From: Undivivens sp041652635
GTDB taxonomy: Bacteria > Omnitrophota > Gorgyraeia > Gygaellales > Profunditerraquicolaceae
Reading direction: 5' to 3'
DNA length: 50,127 nt
NCBI GenBank assembly: GCA_041652635.1
Contig: JBAZGW010000004.1
Location: forward strand, 1-50,127
The position numbers and the translations under genes were made by a program. The notes under the pieces are model-generated. The model was given only the letters and a program-made list of their open reading frames with translations. It had not been told where the DNA came from and searched no databases. Below are positions 40,609 through 48,712 of this stretch, in pieces (the first letter of the stretch is position 1; each line of letters starts with the position of its first letter).

Positions 40609-41361
40609 ATGAAGATGGTGAAAGACGTGCATTTGACCGGCAAAGACCTTACGGAGATGGTGCAGCTCAGGCCGCAGGATGTCGGCAAATACGCCATAGT
40701 CCCGGGCCCCCGGGACAGGCTGGATGTGTTGATGAAAAGAATAGAGCAGCCGGTGCGTAACTTCTCTTTTATGGAATATACTATGTATACCGGCATGTAT
40801 AACGGGATAAAGGTTACCGCCATAAACGGAGGTAGGTTCTCCACCGATACCGCCATTACCGCGGAAGTTATCTGTCATTCAGGCATAAAGAATGTTATTC
40901 GCATAGGCACCTGCGGCGCGCTGGACGAGAAGATGAAGGTCGGTGATCTGGTGATCGCCGATACCGTCTTGAGAGGAGACGGAGTGACCCCGTATTATGT
41001 GGACGGGGCTTTCGTCACCAAAGCGGACAATCAGCTTTCCGACGTGCTCTTTGCGGCCGCCGGCGCTTCCGGGGCCGCTGTCCGTCGCGGTTGCGTCTGG
41101 AGCACGGACGCGCTGCTGCGGGAGACCAGGGAGATCGTGGAAGACAAGCGCGCCAAGGGTGCGATCGCCGTGGATATGGTCTCCTCATCGTTATTGACCA
41201 TCGCGCAGTTTTACAATGTGCGCGCCGCTTCTATCCTCGCGGTAAGCGATAATGTGATCACCGGGGAAATGGGTTTTATGAACCCGCTGTATTATATGGC
41301 TGAAACAAAGTTGATCGAGATCGCGTTAGCCGCCGTGCTTAAACTGGAAGGGGAGAGATAG
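40609..41361 (+). CDS. Nucleoside phosphorylase (uridine/purine phosphorylase superfamily)
   Basis: This 250-residue trimeric-type nucleoside phosphorylase cleaves a nucleoside with phosphate to base plus (deoxy)ribose-1-phosphate. NP-I features are a phosphate-loop VPGPRDRLD, VIRIGTCGALDEKMKVGD and the ribose-site region at 189-191. That last motif, usually EMES in relatives, is Asp-Met-Val (AIAVDMVSSSLL), so the Glu that holds the ribose hydroxyls is missing. It is the first gene of a run with an MtnA-like isomerase (1-bp gap) and an aldolase, which points to 5'-deoxyadenosine or methylthioadenosine as substrate. An AAGGAG site lies 8 bases before ATG 40609. Confidence 0.88.
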   Translation: MKMVKDVHLTGKDLTEMVQLRPQDVGKYAIVPGPRDRLDVLMKRIEQPVRNFSFMEYTMYTGMYNGIKVTAINGGRFSTDTAITAEVICHSGIKNVIRIGTCGALDEKMKVGDLVIADTVLRGDGVTPYYVDGAFVTKADNQLSDVLFAAAGASGAAVRRGCVWSTDALLRETREIVEDKRAKGAIAVDMVSSSLLTIAQFYNVRAASILAVSDNVITGEMGFMNPLYYMAETKLIEIALAAVLKLEGER

Positions 41362-41362
41362 A

Positions 41363-42295
41363 ATGAAATTTTCTCCTTTGTTCTGGCCGGTCTCCCTGAA
41401 AGGGAATGTGATCCGTGTCCTGGACGAGACCTCCCTGCCGGGCAGGCCGCGTTATCTGGCGGTTACCGGCTATCGGCAGTCGGTGCAGGTGATCAAGCGT
41501 ATGCAGACCAGAGCGATCGGGCAGGTGCTGCTGGTTATGTATACATTCCTTTTGGAATCGGCAAAGAGAGGCGGCAAAGCGGAATACGGTTTTCTGGAAG
41601 AAGTTTCCGCGGCCCTGAATTCAGCGCGGCCCACCCTGCCGTTCAAGATGCTTACCGGGATGGTTTTGGGATGGGCGAAGGCGGGCGCGCCGGTAGAGAA
41701 GAGTATCGGAGGCTTTCTGGAGAAACTCAAGTCGGCAAGAATAACGCAGGCCGGGGAAGCCGCCGGGTTGTTCAAGGACGGCGATTGTATACTTACGCAT
41801 TGCAATGTCAGCGGCTTGCTGCCGTTGATCGCGGATTGCTGCCGCGAAAAAGGCAAAACCATTTCTTTTTATGTCACCGAAACCAGGCCTTATTGGCAAG
41901 GCAGCAGGCTGACGGCGTGGGAATTGAAAAGCTCCGGAGTGCCGGTAACGGTGATCACCGACGGTATGGCGGCCCAGGTCATGAAAGAAAAAAGAGTGAA
42001 TAAAGTTATCACCGGAGCCGACCACCTGGCAGTAAACGGCGATATCGCCAATAAAATAGGCACTCTGCAACTGGCGATCTCCGCGAAGTATTTCGGGATC
42101 CCTTTTTACGTGCTTTGCCCGCCGCCATCCGGAGCCCGGAGCGGGGAAGAGATCAAAATAGAGGTCAGGCCCGGCAAAGAACTGTTGGCATACCGGGGCC
42201 TGAATTTTGCCCCCGCGGGGGTGGACGCGTATTATCCGGCTTTCGACGTTACCCCGGCGGGATTGATTAGCAAACACGTCTACCTGAGGTTCTGA
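41363..42295 (+). CDS. mtnA: MtnA-like aldose-1-phosphate isomerase (eIF-2B alpha family)
   Basis: This 310-residue protein is related to methylthioribose-1-phosphate isomerase, which converts a ring-closed aldose-1-phosphate to a ketose-1-phosphate. The catalytic pair is kept: Cys147 (ILTHCNVSG) and Asp220 (ITGADHLAVNGDIANKIG). ETRPYWQGSRLTAWEL is close to MtnA; the N-terminal QTRAIGQ differs from the usual RGAPAIG, so ribose-1,5-bisphosphate isomerase and 5-deoxyribose-1-phosphate isomerase remain possible. The following gene encodes an aldolase, the expected next step in a DHAP shunt. GGGGAGAG precedes ATG 41363. Confidence 0.82.
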   Translation: MKFSPLFWPVSLKGNVIRVLDETSLPGRPRYLAVTGYRQSVQVIKRMQTRAIGQVLLVMYTFLLESAKRGGKAEYGFLEEVSAALNSARPTLPFKMLTGMVLGWAKAGAPVEKSIGGFLEKLKSARITQAGEAAGLFKDGDCILTHCNVSGLLPLIADCCREKGKTISFYVTETRPYWQGSRLTAWELKSSGVPVTVITDGMAAQVMKEKRVNKVITGADHLAVNGDIANKIGTLQLAISAKYFGIPFYVLCPPPSGARSGEEIKIEVRPGKELLAYRGLNFAPAGVDAYYPAFDVTPAGLISKHVYLRF

Positions 42296-42297
42296 AT

Positions 42298-43314
42298 ATG
42301 GCGCAAGAAAAAACTAAAGAACAGGCCGCTGCGGAATTGATCGAAACCGGTGCCGAGTTATACCGTTGCGGTATGGCAGTGGCGTCTTCCGGAAATCTCA
42401 GCGCGCGGATCGATGAAGAGCGTATTTTGATAACCGCTTCCGGCTGCCGGCTCGGCAGGCTCGCGGAGAAAGACCTGGTATGCGTGGAATTGGCCTCAGG
42501 CGCCTCCGCAGTGACGAAAGTCCCCAGTTCGGAATTGCCTATGCACAGCATGATCTATAAAAGTTTCCCGGATATCCGGGCGGTCCTGCATTGCCATCCC
42601 GCTTTTGCCAACGGTTATTTCAGCGTCAGGGATTCCTTCAAACCGTTGACTTTCGAGGCCTCTTTTTATCTTGGTAATATCCCGGTGGTCCCCCAGGAGA
42701 CACCCACTGTGACCAGGCCGCAGGAGATCATCGCGGCTTTACGTCAAGGCAACCTGGTGGTATTGAAGAACCACGGGATAGTTTCCGTTGCCGGAGATAT
42801 GGCGAAGGCCTTGGATCTGGCGCAGACTTTGGAAGAGTCAATTAAAACCGCGGCGCTGGCGCGGCTTTTCGCCGGTGATCTTCCTTCCTCAGGTTCGAGG
42901 GAAGGAAAAAACGGTGAGAATTCTCGGTCGGGAGAAGCTTATCGGATGTTTTCCGAAGAGCATATCGAGGCCATCGTGGAACTGGTGAACCGCGACGATT
43001 TTATTTCCGCGAAAGGAAAAGAACTGGATCTGACACTGCAGCTGGCTGTTGTTATGGACGGAGAAGGCGCGGCTTATAAGTTCAACTTTCAACAGGGGAG
43101 AATAATTTCCGTGGAGCCCAGCGCGGAAGCGCCGTTCGTGATCTCCGCGCCGGCGGCGGCTTGGAAAGAAGTATTCTCCGGACGGCTTGACCCGTTTGTG
43201 GCGGTAACACAGGGAAAAATGAAGCTTAAAGGACAGCTCGGGCAGCTTTCCCGCTGGTATGTGCCGTTCAGCAGGCTGTTTGAACTTTTTAAACAGGTAG
43301 CTGTCTTGTCATGA
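42298..43314 (+). CDS. Class II aldolase/adducin domain fused to an SCP2-like domain
   Basis: In this 338-residue protein, residues about 8-205 form a class II (fuculose-1-phosphate/Ald2-type) aldolase with Zn ligands His98 and His100 (LHCHPAFANGY) and His159 (LKNHGIVSV), and Glu79 (PSSELPMH) as the catalytic acid. A short charged linker leads to residues about 225-338, which resemble SCP2 sterol-carrier domains (FNFQQGRIISVE, DPFVAVTQGKMKLKG, LGQLSRW). In the DHAP shunt such an aldolase splits 5-deoxyribulose-1-phosphate into DHAP and acetaldehyde. The SCP2 part suggests hydrophobic ligand binding and is unexpected here. The gene follows mtnA by 2 bp and overlaps the dehydrogenase by 4 bp. 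Confidence 0.88.
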   Translation: MAQEKTKEQAAAELIETGAELYRCGMAVASSGNLSARIDEERILITASGCRLGRLAEKDLVCVELASGASAVTKVPSSELPMHSMIYKSFPDIRAVLHCHPAFANGYFSVRDSFKPLTFEASFYLGNIPVVPQETPTVTRPQEIIAALRQGNLVVLKNHGIVSVAGDMAKALDLAQTLEESIKTAALARLFAGDLPSSGSREGKNGENSRSGEAYRMFSEEHIEAIVELVNRDDFISAKGKELDLTLQLAVVMDGEGAAYKFNFQQGRIISVEPSAEAPFVISAPAAAWKEVFSGRLDPFVAVTQGKMKLKGQLGQLSRWYVPFSRLFELFKQVAVLS

Positions 43315-44795
43315 ATAGCAGCCTTTTTATAAACGGCAGGTTTGTCCGAGGAGGCTCCAGGAAAGCGGTAATAAATCCTTCCACCGGGGAAGTGTTGTGC
43401 GAAGCGGAGTTGGCCCTGGACGCGGAATTGGATAGCGCGCTGGATAGCGCGCGCAGGGCGTTCGATTCCGGCATTTGGAAAAATCTGCCTTTCGATAAAC
43501 GCCGCGAGCGCCTTTTGAAAATGGCTTCCGGGATTCGCGAACGCGCCGGAGATCTGGCGCGTCTGGAAACATTGAACTCCGGGAAGCCGATAAAAGAAAC
43601 AACTTTTATGGACGTTCCGTCCGCGGCGCAGGTGTTCGAGGAAACCGCTGCGCATTTTGAGACTTATTTGAAAGACGAGGCGCCGGCCGGACTGCCGGCG
43701 GAAGCGGAAAGCCGCTTGTTGCGCGAACCGCTGGGCGTGGCTCTTTTGATAGTGCCCTGGAATTATCCCCTTTTGATCGCCTGCTGGAAACTCGCGGCGG
43801 CCCTCGCTGCCGGTAACTGTGTGGTGTTGAAGCCCTCTTCGCTTGCTCCGTTGAGCGCGATCGCCCTGGCGGAGATAGCCTGTGAAGCCGGGATACCGGA
43901 CGGAGCGCTGAATGTGGTCAACTCCGAAGGCGCCCTATCGGGGGAAAAATTGTGCGGTGACGGCAGAGTAGATATTATTTCTTTTACCGGCAGCAATGAG
44001 ACCGGCGGGGCCATACTGGCACATAGCGCAGCTTATCCGAAGAAGACGTTGATGGAGCTGGGGGGGAAGTCGGCGGCGCTGATTTTCGCCGATACCGACC
44101 TGGAGACAGCGGTGAACAGCTGCCTTGTTTCCGTGTTCCTTAATCAGGGGCAGATGTGCACGGCTATGTCGCGCATTCTTGTGGAAAAAAATATTTGTGA
44201 TGCTTTCTGCGCGGAATTTTCCCGTAAGGCCCGGAAAATAATACTCGGCGATGCCGCGGATTTTCAGACGCAAATGGGGCCGTTGATCTCCCGGACGCAA
44301 CAGCAGCGGATGTCCGCCTGGGTGGACAAGGCGCGGCTGCAGAAAGCGGAATTGCTTTGCGGAGGCAAAGCTCCCGAAGGCGCGATTCTATCCAAGGGGT
44401 TTTTCTTCGAGCCGACGGTATTCGCGGGAGTGACGCCGGAAATGGATATTTTCCGCACGGAAGTCTTCGGTCCGGTAGTCGCGCTGGGAGAATTCCACGG
44501 TCCGGAGGAAGCTGTGCGTTTATGCAATGATTCCGATTACGGACTGGCTGCTTCAGTATGGACGCGCGATGAAGAATTGGCCGTTAAAGTCTCCTCAGGA
44601 ATAAACGCCGGGACGGTCTGGGTCAATACCTACGGTATGTTCTATCCTGGATTGCCGTATGGAGGTTTCAAGAAAAGCGGTTTCGGCAAAGAATTGGGCC
44701 GGGCCGGCTTCCTCGAATATACCCGTTTGAAAAACGTGATCATTGACCGGAGCGGCGGTAATAAACCATTGGTGAATTACTGGTACGGTTTCTAA
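43311..44795 (+). CDS. NAD(P)-dependent aldehyde dehydrogenase
   Basis: This 494-residue classical aldehyde dehydrogenase oxidises an aldehyde to the acid. The active site is complete: Asn151 (VPWNYPLL), Glu249 (MELGGKSAAL) and nucleophile Cys283 (NQGQMCTAMSR). Length is normal. It starts in an ATGA overlap with the aldolase-SCP2 gene. In this context the natural substrate would be the aldehyde released by the aldolase (acetaldehyde from 5'-deoxyadenosine, or methylthioacetaldehyde from MTA). It could also accept another aldehyde, since the family is broad. Confidence 0.95.
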   Translation: MNSSLFINGRFVRGGSRKAVINPSTGEVLCEAELALDAELDSALDSARRAFDSGIWKNLPFDKRRERLLKMASGIRERAGDLARLETLNSGKPIKETTFMDVPSAAQVFEETAAHFETYLKDEAPAGLPAEAESRLLREPLGVALLIVPWNYPLLIACWKLAAALAAGNCVVLKPSSLAPLSAIALAEIACEAGIPDGALNVVNSEGALSGEKLCGDGRVDIISFTGSNETGGAILAHSAAYPKKTLMELGGKSAALIFADTDLETAVNSCLVSVFLNQGQMCTAMSRILVEKNICDAFCAEFSRKARKIILGDAADFQTQMGPLISRTQQQRMSAWVDKARLQKAELLCGGKAPEGAILSKGFFFEPTVFAGVTPEMDIFRTEVFGPVVALGEFHGPEEAVRLCNDSDYGLAASVWTRDEELAVKVSSGINAGTVWVNTYGMFYPGLPYGGFKKSGFGKELGRAGFLEYTRLKNVIIDRSGGNKPLVNYWYGF

Positions 44796-44804
44796 AAGGC
44801 GGAT

Positions 44805-46328
44805 ATGGACGTCGCGGCATTATTAAAAAAGCAGGCACAGTCTCATCCGGAGAAAACGGCTTTCGTTTTTCGCGGGGAAGAGTTCACTTTCAGCCGCCTT
44901 CAAGATACAGTTTTCACGCTGGCCGCCGCTTTATCCGGTCAGGGGATCGGCAAGGGCGATAAAGTCGCTTTGTATCTGCCGGGTTGCCCGGAATATATTT
45001 TTAGCTATCTGGCAGTCTGGTGCGCGGGGGCGGTCGCCGTGCCGCTTGATTTTATGCTTACCGCCGATGAGTTAGTTTCCTGCCTCGGGCATTGTGAAGC
45101 GAAAGTGCTGATCGCGCGGGAGAAATCCGGAGTTACCGTTTCGGGTTTGAAGGGCAGGCTTCCGTTGCTTGCTTCGGTATTCGTCTCCAACCATAAAGAG
45201 ACGACTTTATCCGCAGGGATTTTTGCGTTCGAAACGCTCTTGAAGGAAAAAGGCGGATCCCGCGTGCTCCCTCCCCCGGTTGATGGGGATACCGCCATAA
45301 TTTTTTACACTTCAGGCACCACCGGTAAACCGAAAGGCGTGTTGATCAACTATCGTCAGCTGGAGGCGCCCCCAAAAGCGATGGAATATTTTGTCGACCT
45401 TAACGGCGAAGACGTCGCTCTTTGCGCGCTGCCTTTTTCACATCTGGGCGGCTTGATCTATATACAAGGGTGCCTGGTATACGCTTTGACCTTTGTGCTT
45501 ATGGAGCGCTTCATTCCCACGGAATTCCTTAAGATAATCCAGGAGAAAAAGATCACTTGTTTCTGGATAGTCCCGTCCATGTATTACGCTTTGTTACAGC
45601 TTAAAGAATTCGAGAGTTTCGATCTGTCAAGTTTAAGGTGGGTAGTAACTTTCGGCGCTTCCAGTTCTCCCGAAGCCCTGCGCAGATTCCAGAAGTTCTG
45701 CCCCGGGGCGCAGCTTTTGAACGGCTGGGGGATGACCGAGACGAACGCGCCCAGCGTGGTGCTGCCGAAAGGTTCCGCGAAAATAGAAAGTGTCGGCCGC
45801 CCGGCGCCGTGGGTGGAGATACGCATACTTGATGATTCCGGCGGGGAGGCTCCGTCCGGGGCTATCGGCGAAGTGGCGGTGCGCGGATGGGTAGTTACCG
45901 ACGGCTATTTTAAAGACCCGGGGCTTACAGCGGAAACCATGCGCGGAGGATGGTTCCATACCGGGGACCTGGGGTTGGTAGACGCTGAAGGAGACTTGTT
46001 TATCGTCGGCAGAAAGAAAGAAATGATCAAGGTCGGCGGTGAGATAGTCTTTGAGCCTGAAGTGGAATCGGTATTGCTGCGCAACCCCGCGATCGCGGAA
46101 GCCGCGGTGGTCGGCGTGCCGGATAAATTGCGTGGCGAGGTCCCCAAGGCCTGGATAGCGCTGAAAGAAGGCGCTGTCCTTTCCGCGGAAGACCTGCGCT
46201 ATTTTTGCCGCGAGCACCTGGCGAAGTTCAAGATCCCGCATCAAATAGAATTCCTTTCCGTCCTGCCGAAGAACCGTTCCGGGAAAATCGATAAAGAGTT
46301 ATTACGTTCGCGTCCGGAGTCCGATTGA
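44805..46328 (+). CDS. AMP-forming acyl-CoA synthetase/ligase
   Basis: This 507-residue member of the ANL superfamily activates a carboxylic acid as acyl-AMP and then acyl-CoA. Motifs are FYTSGTTGKPKGV (ATP loop), NGWGMTETN, the hinge region HTGDLGLVDAEGDLFIVGR and KNRSGKIDK with catalytic Lys494. It follows the aldehyde dehydrogenase by 9 bp. It could turn the acid produced there into a CoA ester, for example acetate to acetyl-CoA; its sequence is nearer medium- or long-chain and aryl ligases than acetyl-CoA synthetase (about 650 residues), so the acid may be larger. The last gene of the operon, it is followed by 88 bp with no clear terminator. Confidence 0.93.
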   Translation: MDVAALLKKQAQSHPEKTAFVFRGEEFTFSRLQDTVFTLAAALSGQGIGKGDKVALYLPGCPEYIFSYLAVWCAGAVAVPLDFMLTADELVSCLGHCEAKVLIAREKSGVTVSGLKGRLPLLASVFVSNHKETTLSAGIFAFETLLKEKGGSRVLPPPVDGDTAIIFYTSGTTGKPKGVLINYRQLEAPPKAMEYFVDLNGEDVALCALPFSHLGGLIYIQGCLVYALTFVLMERFIPTEFLKIIQEKKITCFWIVPSMYYALLQLKEFESFDLSSLRWVVTFGASSSPEALRRFQKFCPGAQLLNGWGMTETNAPSVVLPKGSAKIESVGRPAPWVEIRILDDSGGEAPSGAIGEVAVRGWVVTDGYFKDPGLTAETMRGGWFHTGDLGLVDAEGDLFIVGRKKEMIKVGGEIVFEPEVESVLLRNPAIAEAAVVGVPDKLRGEVPKAWIALKEGAVLSAEDLRYFCREHLAKFKIPHQIEFLSVLPKNRSGKIDKELLRSRPESD

Positions 46329-46416
46329 GCAACTTCCGCGGTGTATGCCGGGTAATCCGGGTTATGCCGGTGGCTTTACGCAAAATAAAGGATATACCGG
46401 TTATCGGGGACGGCAT

Positions 46417-47445
46417 ATGATCGATATAAAAGAATTATCCTTGGATGAATTGAGAAATAAACTTACCGCTTACGGCAGCAAGCCGTTCCACGCAGAACAG
46501 ATATTTTCCTGGGTTTACGTAAAACAGGCGGGAACATTCCGGGAAATGAGCAATTTGCCGGCGGAACTCAGAGGGTATTTATCGGATAATTTCCTGATCT
46601 ATACCGCGGATACCGCGCATAGACTGGTATCCAAAGACGGCACGGTCAAGTTCCTTTTTCGGCTCGCCGACGGCAACATGATCGAATCCGTGCTTATTCC
46701 GGCAGAGCGAAGGATGACGGGGTGTATTTCAGTGCAAGCGGGGTGCAGGTTGCGCTGTGCCTTTTGCGCCAGCGGTATTCTGGGATTAAAAAGGAGCCTG
46801 CGCTGCGGAGAAATAATCGAGCAAGTCTGCCGTTTACAGAAAGAGGCCAGCGGTAATTTGAGCCATTTGGTTTTTATGGGGACCGGGGAGCCGTTCGAGA
46901 ACTATGATAATCTTATCAAGGCGGTCCGCATAATTAACTCGAAAGCGGCTTTTAATATCGGCGCCCGCCGTATTACCGTCTCTACAGCGGGCATTATTCC
47001 GGGAATTATCAGGTTCGCCGGTGAGGGGCTTCAGATAGAACTTTCCGTGTCGTTACACGCCGCGGATAACGAGTTGAGAAGCAGGCTTATGCCGGTCAAC
47101 AAGCTCTATCCGTTGGCGCAGCTGCTGGCTGTGTGCCGCGATTATACGCGAAAAACCGGCAGGCAGGTGACCTTTGAATACATAATGATACAAGGTATAA
47201 ATTCCGCTTTGCCAAACGCCGTTAAATTAGGTACAATATTAAAAGGCATGGGATGTAAAGTTAACCTGATCCCGCTCAACCCTCTTGCGAATCGGGAATG
47301 GCGTCCGCCAAGAACGGAAGATGTAAGCGCTTTTCGGTCTGTTTTGCAGAAAAAAGGCGTGCAAGTCACCGTGAGAAGGCCGCGCGGCCGGGATATAGAC
47401 GCCGCCTGCGGACAGCTGAGGCTGCAGTATTCTTCTCGCGGATAA
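46417..47445 (+). CDS. rlmN: Dual-specificity rRNA/tRNA adenine C2-methyltransferase RlmN
   Basis: The 342-residue protein is the radical SAM methyltransferase that puts a methyl on C2 of A2503 in 23S rRNA and A37 in some tRNAs. The cluster cysteines are Cys110, Cys114 and Cys117 (QAGCRLRCAFCASG), and the methyl-carrying Cys is Cys331 near the C-terminus (DAACGQLR), as in RlmN. MGTGEPFENYDNLIKAV is the GEP region. ATG 46417 starts the family's N-terminal domain (IDIKELSLDELRNKLTAYGS); the 24 codons before it in frame are unlike the family. It is a housekeeping enzyme and probably unrelated to the radical SAM cluster. Confidence 0.96.
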   Translation: MIDIKELSLDELRNKLTAYGSKPFHAEQIFSWVYVKQAGTFREMSNLPAELRGYLSDNFLIYTADTAHRLVSKDGTVKFLFRLADGNMIESVLIPAERRMTGCISVQAGCRLRCAFCASGILGLKRSLRCGEIIEQVCRLQKEASGNLSHLVFMGTGEPFENYDNLIKAVRIINSKAAFNIGARRITVSTAGIIPGIIRFAGEGLQIELSVSLHAADNELRSRLMPVNKLYPLAQLLAVCRDYTRKTGRQVTFEYIMIQGINSALPNAVKLGTILKGMGCKVNLIPLNPLANREWRPPRTEDVSAFRSVLQKKGVQVTVRRPRGRDIDAACGQLRLQYSSRG

Positions 47446-47488
47446 AAAGAGCCGCCGGGTTTTCACGTTATTTTGAGAGAATGGATAT

Positions 47489-48157
47489 ATGCGCAATTTA
47501 CGAGGATCAACTTTAGTTACGGTCAGGTATTGTTTATTTATATTCGCGGCTTGGGTTGTGTCTGCGGGTTGCGTGGACTTCAACATCCGGAATTTAAATT
47601 CTTCGGGAAAGAACATCATTTGTTTCGGAGACAGCCTGACTGCCGGATACGGCGCGGAACGTGAGAGGTCTTATCCAGTGACCCTGGCGAGGCTTACTTC
47701 TTTTAATGTGATAAATGCCGGTCTTTCCGGAGACAATACGCGGGAAGCCCTGTTGAGATTAGAGACGGATGTCATTGACAGGGAGCCGCTTATGGTTATC
47801 GTGGAATTCGGCGGCAACGATCTTCTGGGAAAGCTGCCGCTTGAAGAGACGATAAAGAATATGGGCGAGATTGTTGATAAATCCCAGGGAGCAGGCGCAA
47901 TGGTCGCCATAGTCGACATAAGCGCTGACTTGGTCATGGAAGAGTATGGGCAGGCTTTCCGTTCTTTAGCTCGGGGAAAAGGCGCGATCTTTATCAGACG
48001 TGCCATGGACGGGATAATTACGGACCCTTCCCTTAAGAGCGATTATATGCATCCTAACAGTTATGGGTATAAGATCATGGCGCATCGCATTTACCGCGCG
48101 ATCATGCCTTATTTAAACCGTAATCTTATCGCCAGGAATATCGCGGCAGGCGGTTAG
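47489..48157 (+). CDS. GDSL/SGNH hydrolase (TesA-like esterase), exported
   Basis: The 222-residue protein is an SGNH esterase with Ser49 (CFGDSLTAGYGA), Gly81 (NAGLSGDN), Asn110 (FGGND) and the Asp185-His188 pair (DYMHPN). The N-terminus is a signal with a possible lipobox ending in Cys28 (VVSAGC), although Ser at -3 is not ideal, so it may be a lipoprotein or a secreted enzyme. It resembles the arylesterase/lysophospholipase TesA group and may act on lipids, acyl esters or O-acetyl groups of envelope glycans. A GAGAG site precedes ATG 47489. It stands alone between rlmN and a promoter. Confidence 0.9.
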   Translation: MRNLRGSTLVTVRYCLFIFAAWVVSAGCVDFNIRNLNSSGKNIICFGDSLTAGYGAERERSYPVTLARLTSFNVINAGLSGDNTREALLRLETDVIDREPLMVIVEFGGNDLLGKLPLEETIKNMGEIVDKSQGAGAMVAIVDISADLVMEEYGQAFRSLARGKGAIFIRRAMDGIITDPSLKSDYMHPNSYGYKIMAHRIYRAIMPYLNRNLIARNIAAGG

Positions 48158-48209
48158 CGGTATATTTTAGATTTAGCGGGCTTGCGCGTTAATCAACCGA
48201 TTATACTGA

Positions 48210-48238
48210 TTGTATTTAGGTGAAAAATAAGGTATAAT
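48210..48238 (+). promoter_or_regulatory. Promoter before the pilin-like gene
   Basis: TATAAT at 48233-48238 with TTGTAT at 48210-48215, 17 bp apart; the -10 box is perfect and the -35 weak. It lies 40 bp before ATG 48278, in an AT-rich gap (48158-48277) that holds nothing else. Confidence 0.5.
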
Positions 48239-48277
48239 TTATATAAAAGGACTTATTTATAACTTTTATAACAAAAT

Positions 48278-48712
48278 ATGAATCGGAAAGCCTTTACAAT
48301 TATAGAATTGTTGTTGGTGGTGGTAATTATAGGTATATTATCGTCGCTTGCCGTCCTGGATTTCCAGAAGACAATGGAGAAGAACAGGGCGAAGATCGCC
48401 GAATATAATCTTAAAAGTATTTATGACGCCCAGAAAAGATACAAATTGGACAATGGGGCTTATTTCGTTTGTTCCAATGTCACAGGAGTGGTCAAGGAAG
48501 AGGAGATCGGCAAGGCGTTATTCCCTAATTCAATAAACGCAGATAGTTACAGGAACATAAGCGATACGCTTTTTTCCTATGATATACAATCCACGGAAGA
48601 CGGTGGGTATACGGCTACGGCAAAACGCAGATCAGGAATGTGTTTAGGTAATGTTATCATGATCACGGACGCCGGAGGCAGCCTCGACAAGGAGTGTCCA
48701 GTATGGAAATGA
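48278..48712 (+). CDS. Type IV pilin/type II pseudopilin-like protein
   Basis: The 144-residue protein has a prepilin N-terminus: short basic leader MNRKA, cleavage before Phe, then FTIIELLLVVVIIGILSSLA with the conserved Glu at +5. The residue before the cut is Ala rather than Gly, which prepilin peptidases tolerate less well. The rest is a small globular domain with three Cys (residues 66, 122 and 140). It would be assembled into a pilus or secretion pseudopilus by the membrane machinery. There is no strong ribosome site in the AT-rich leader. Its stop lies 10 bp inside the next gene, so the two are coupled. Confidence 0.9.
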   Translation: MNRKAFTIIELLLVVVIIGILSSLAVLDFQKTMEKNRAKIAEYNLKSIYDAQKRYKLDNGAYFVCSNVTGVVKEEEIGKALFPNSINADSYRNISDTLFSYDIQSTEDGGYTATAKRRSGMCLGNVIMITDAGGSLDKECPVWK

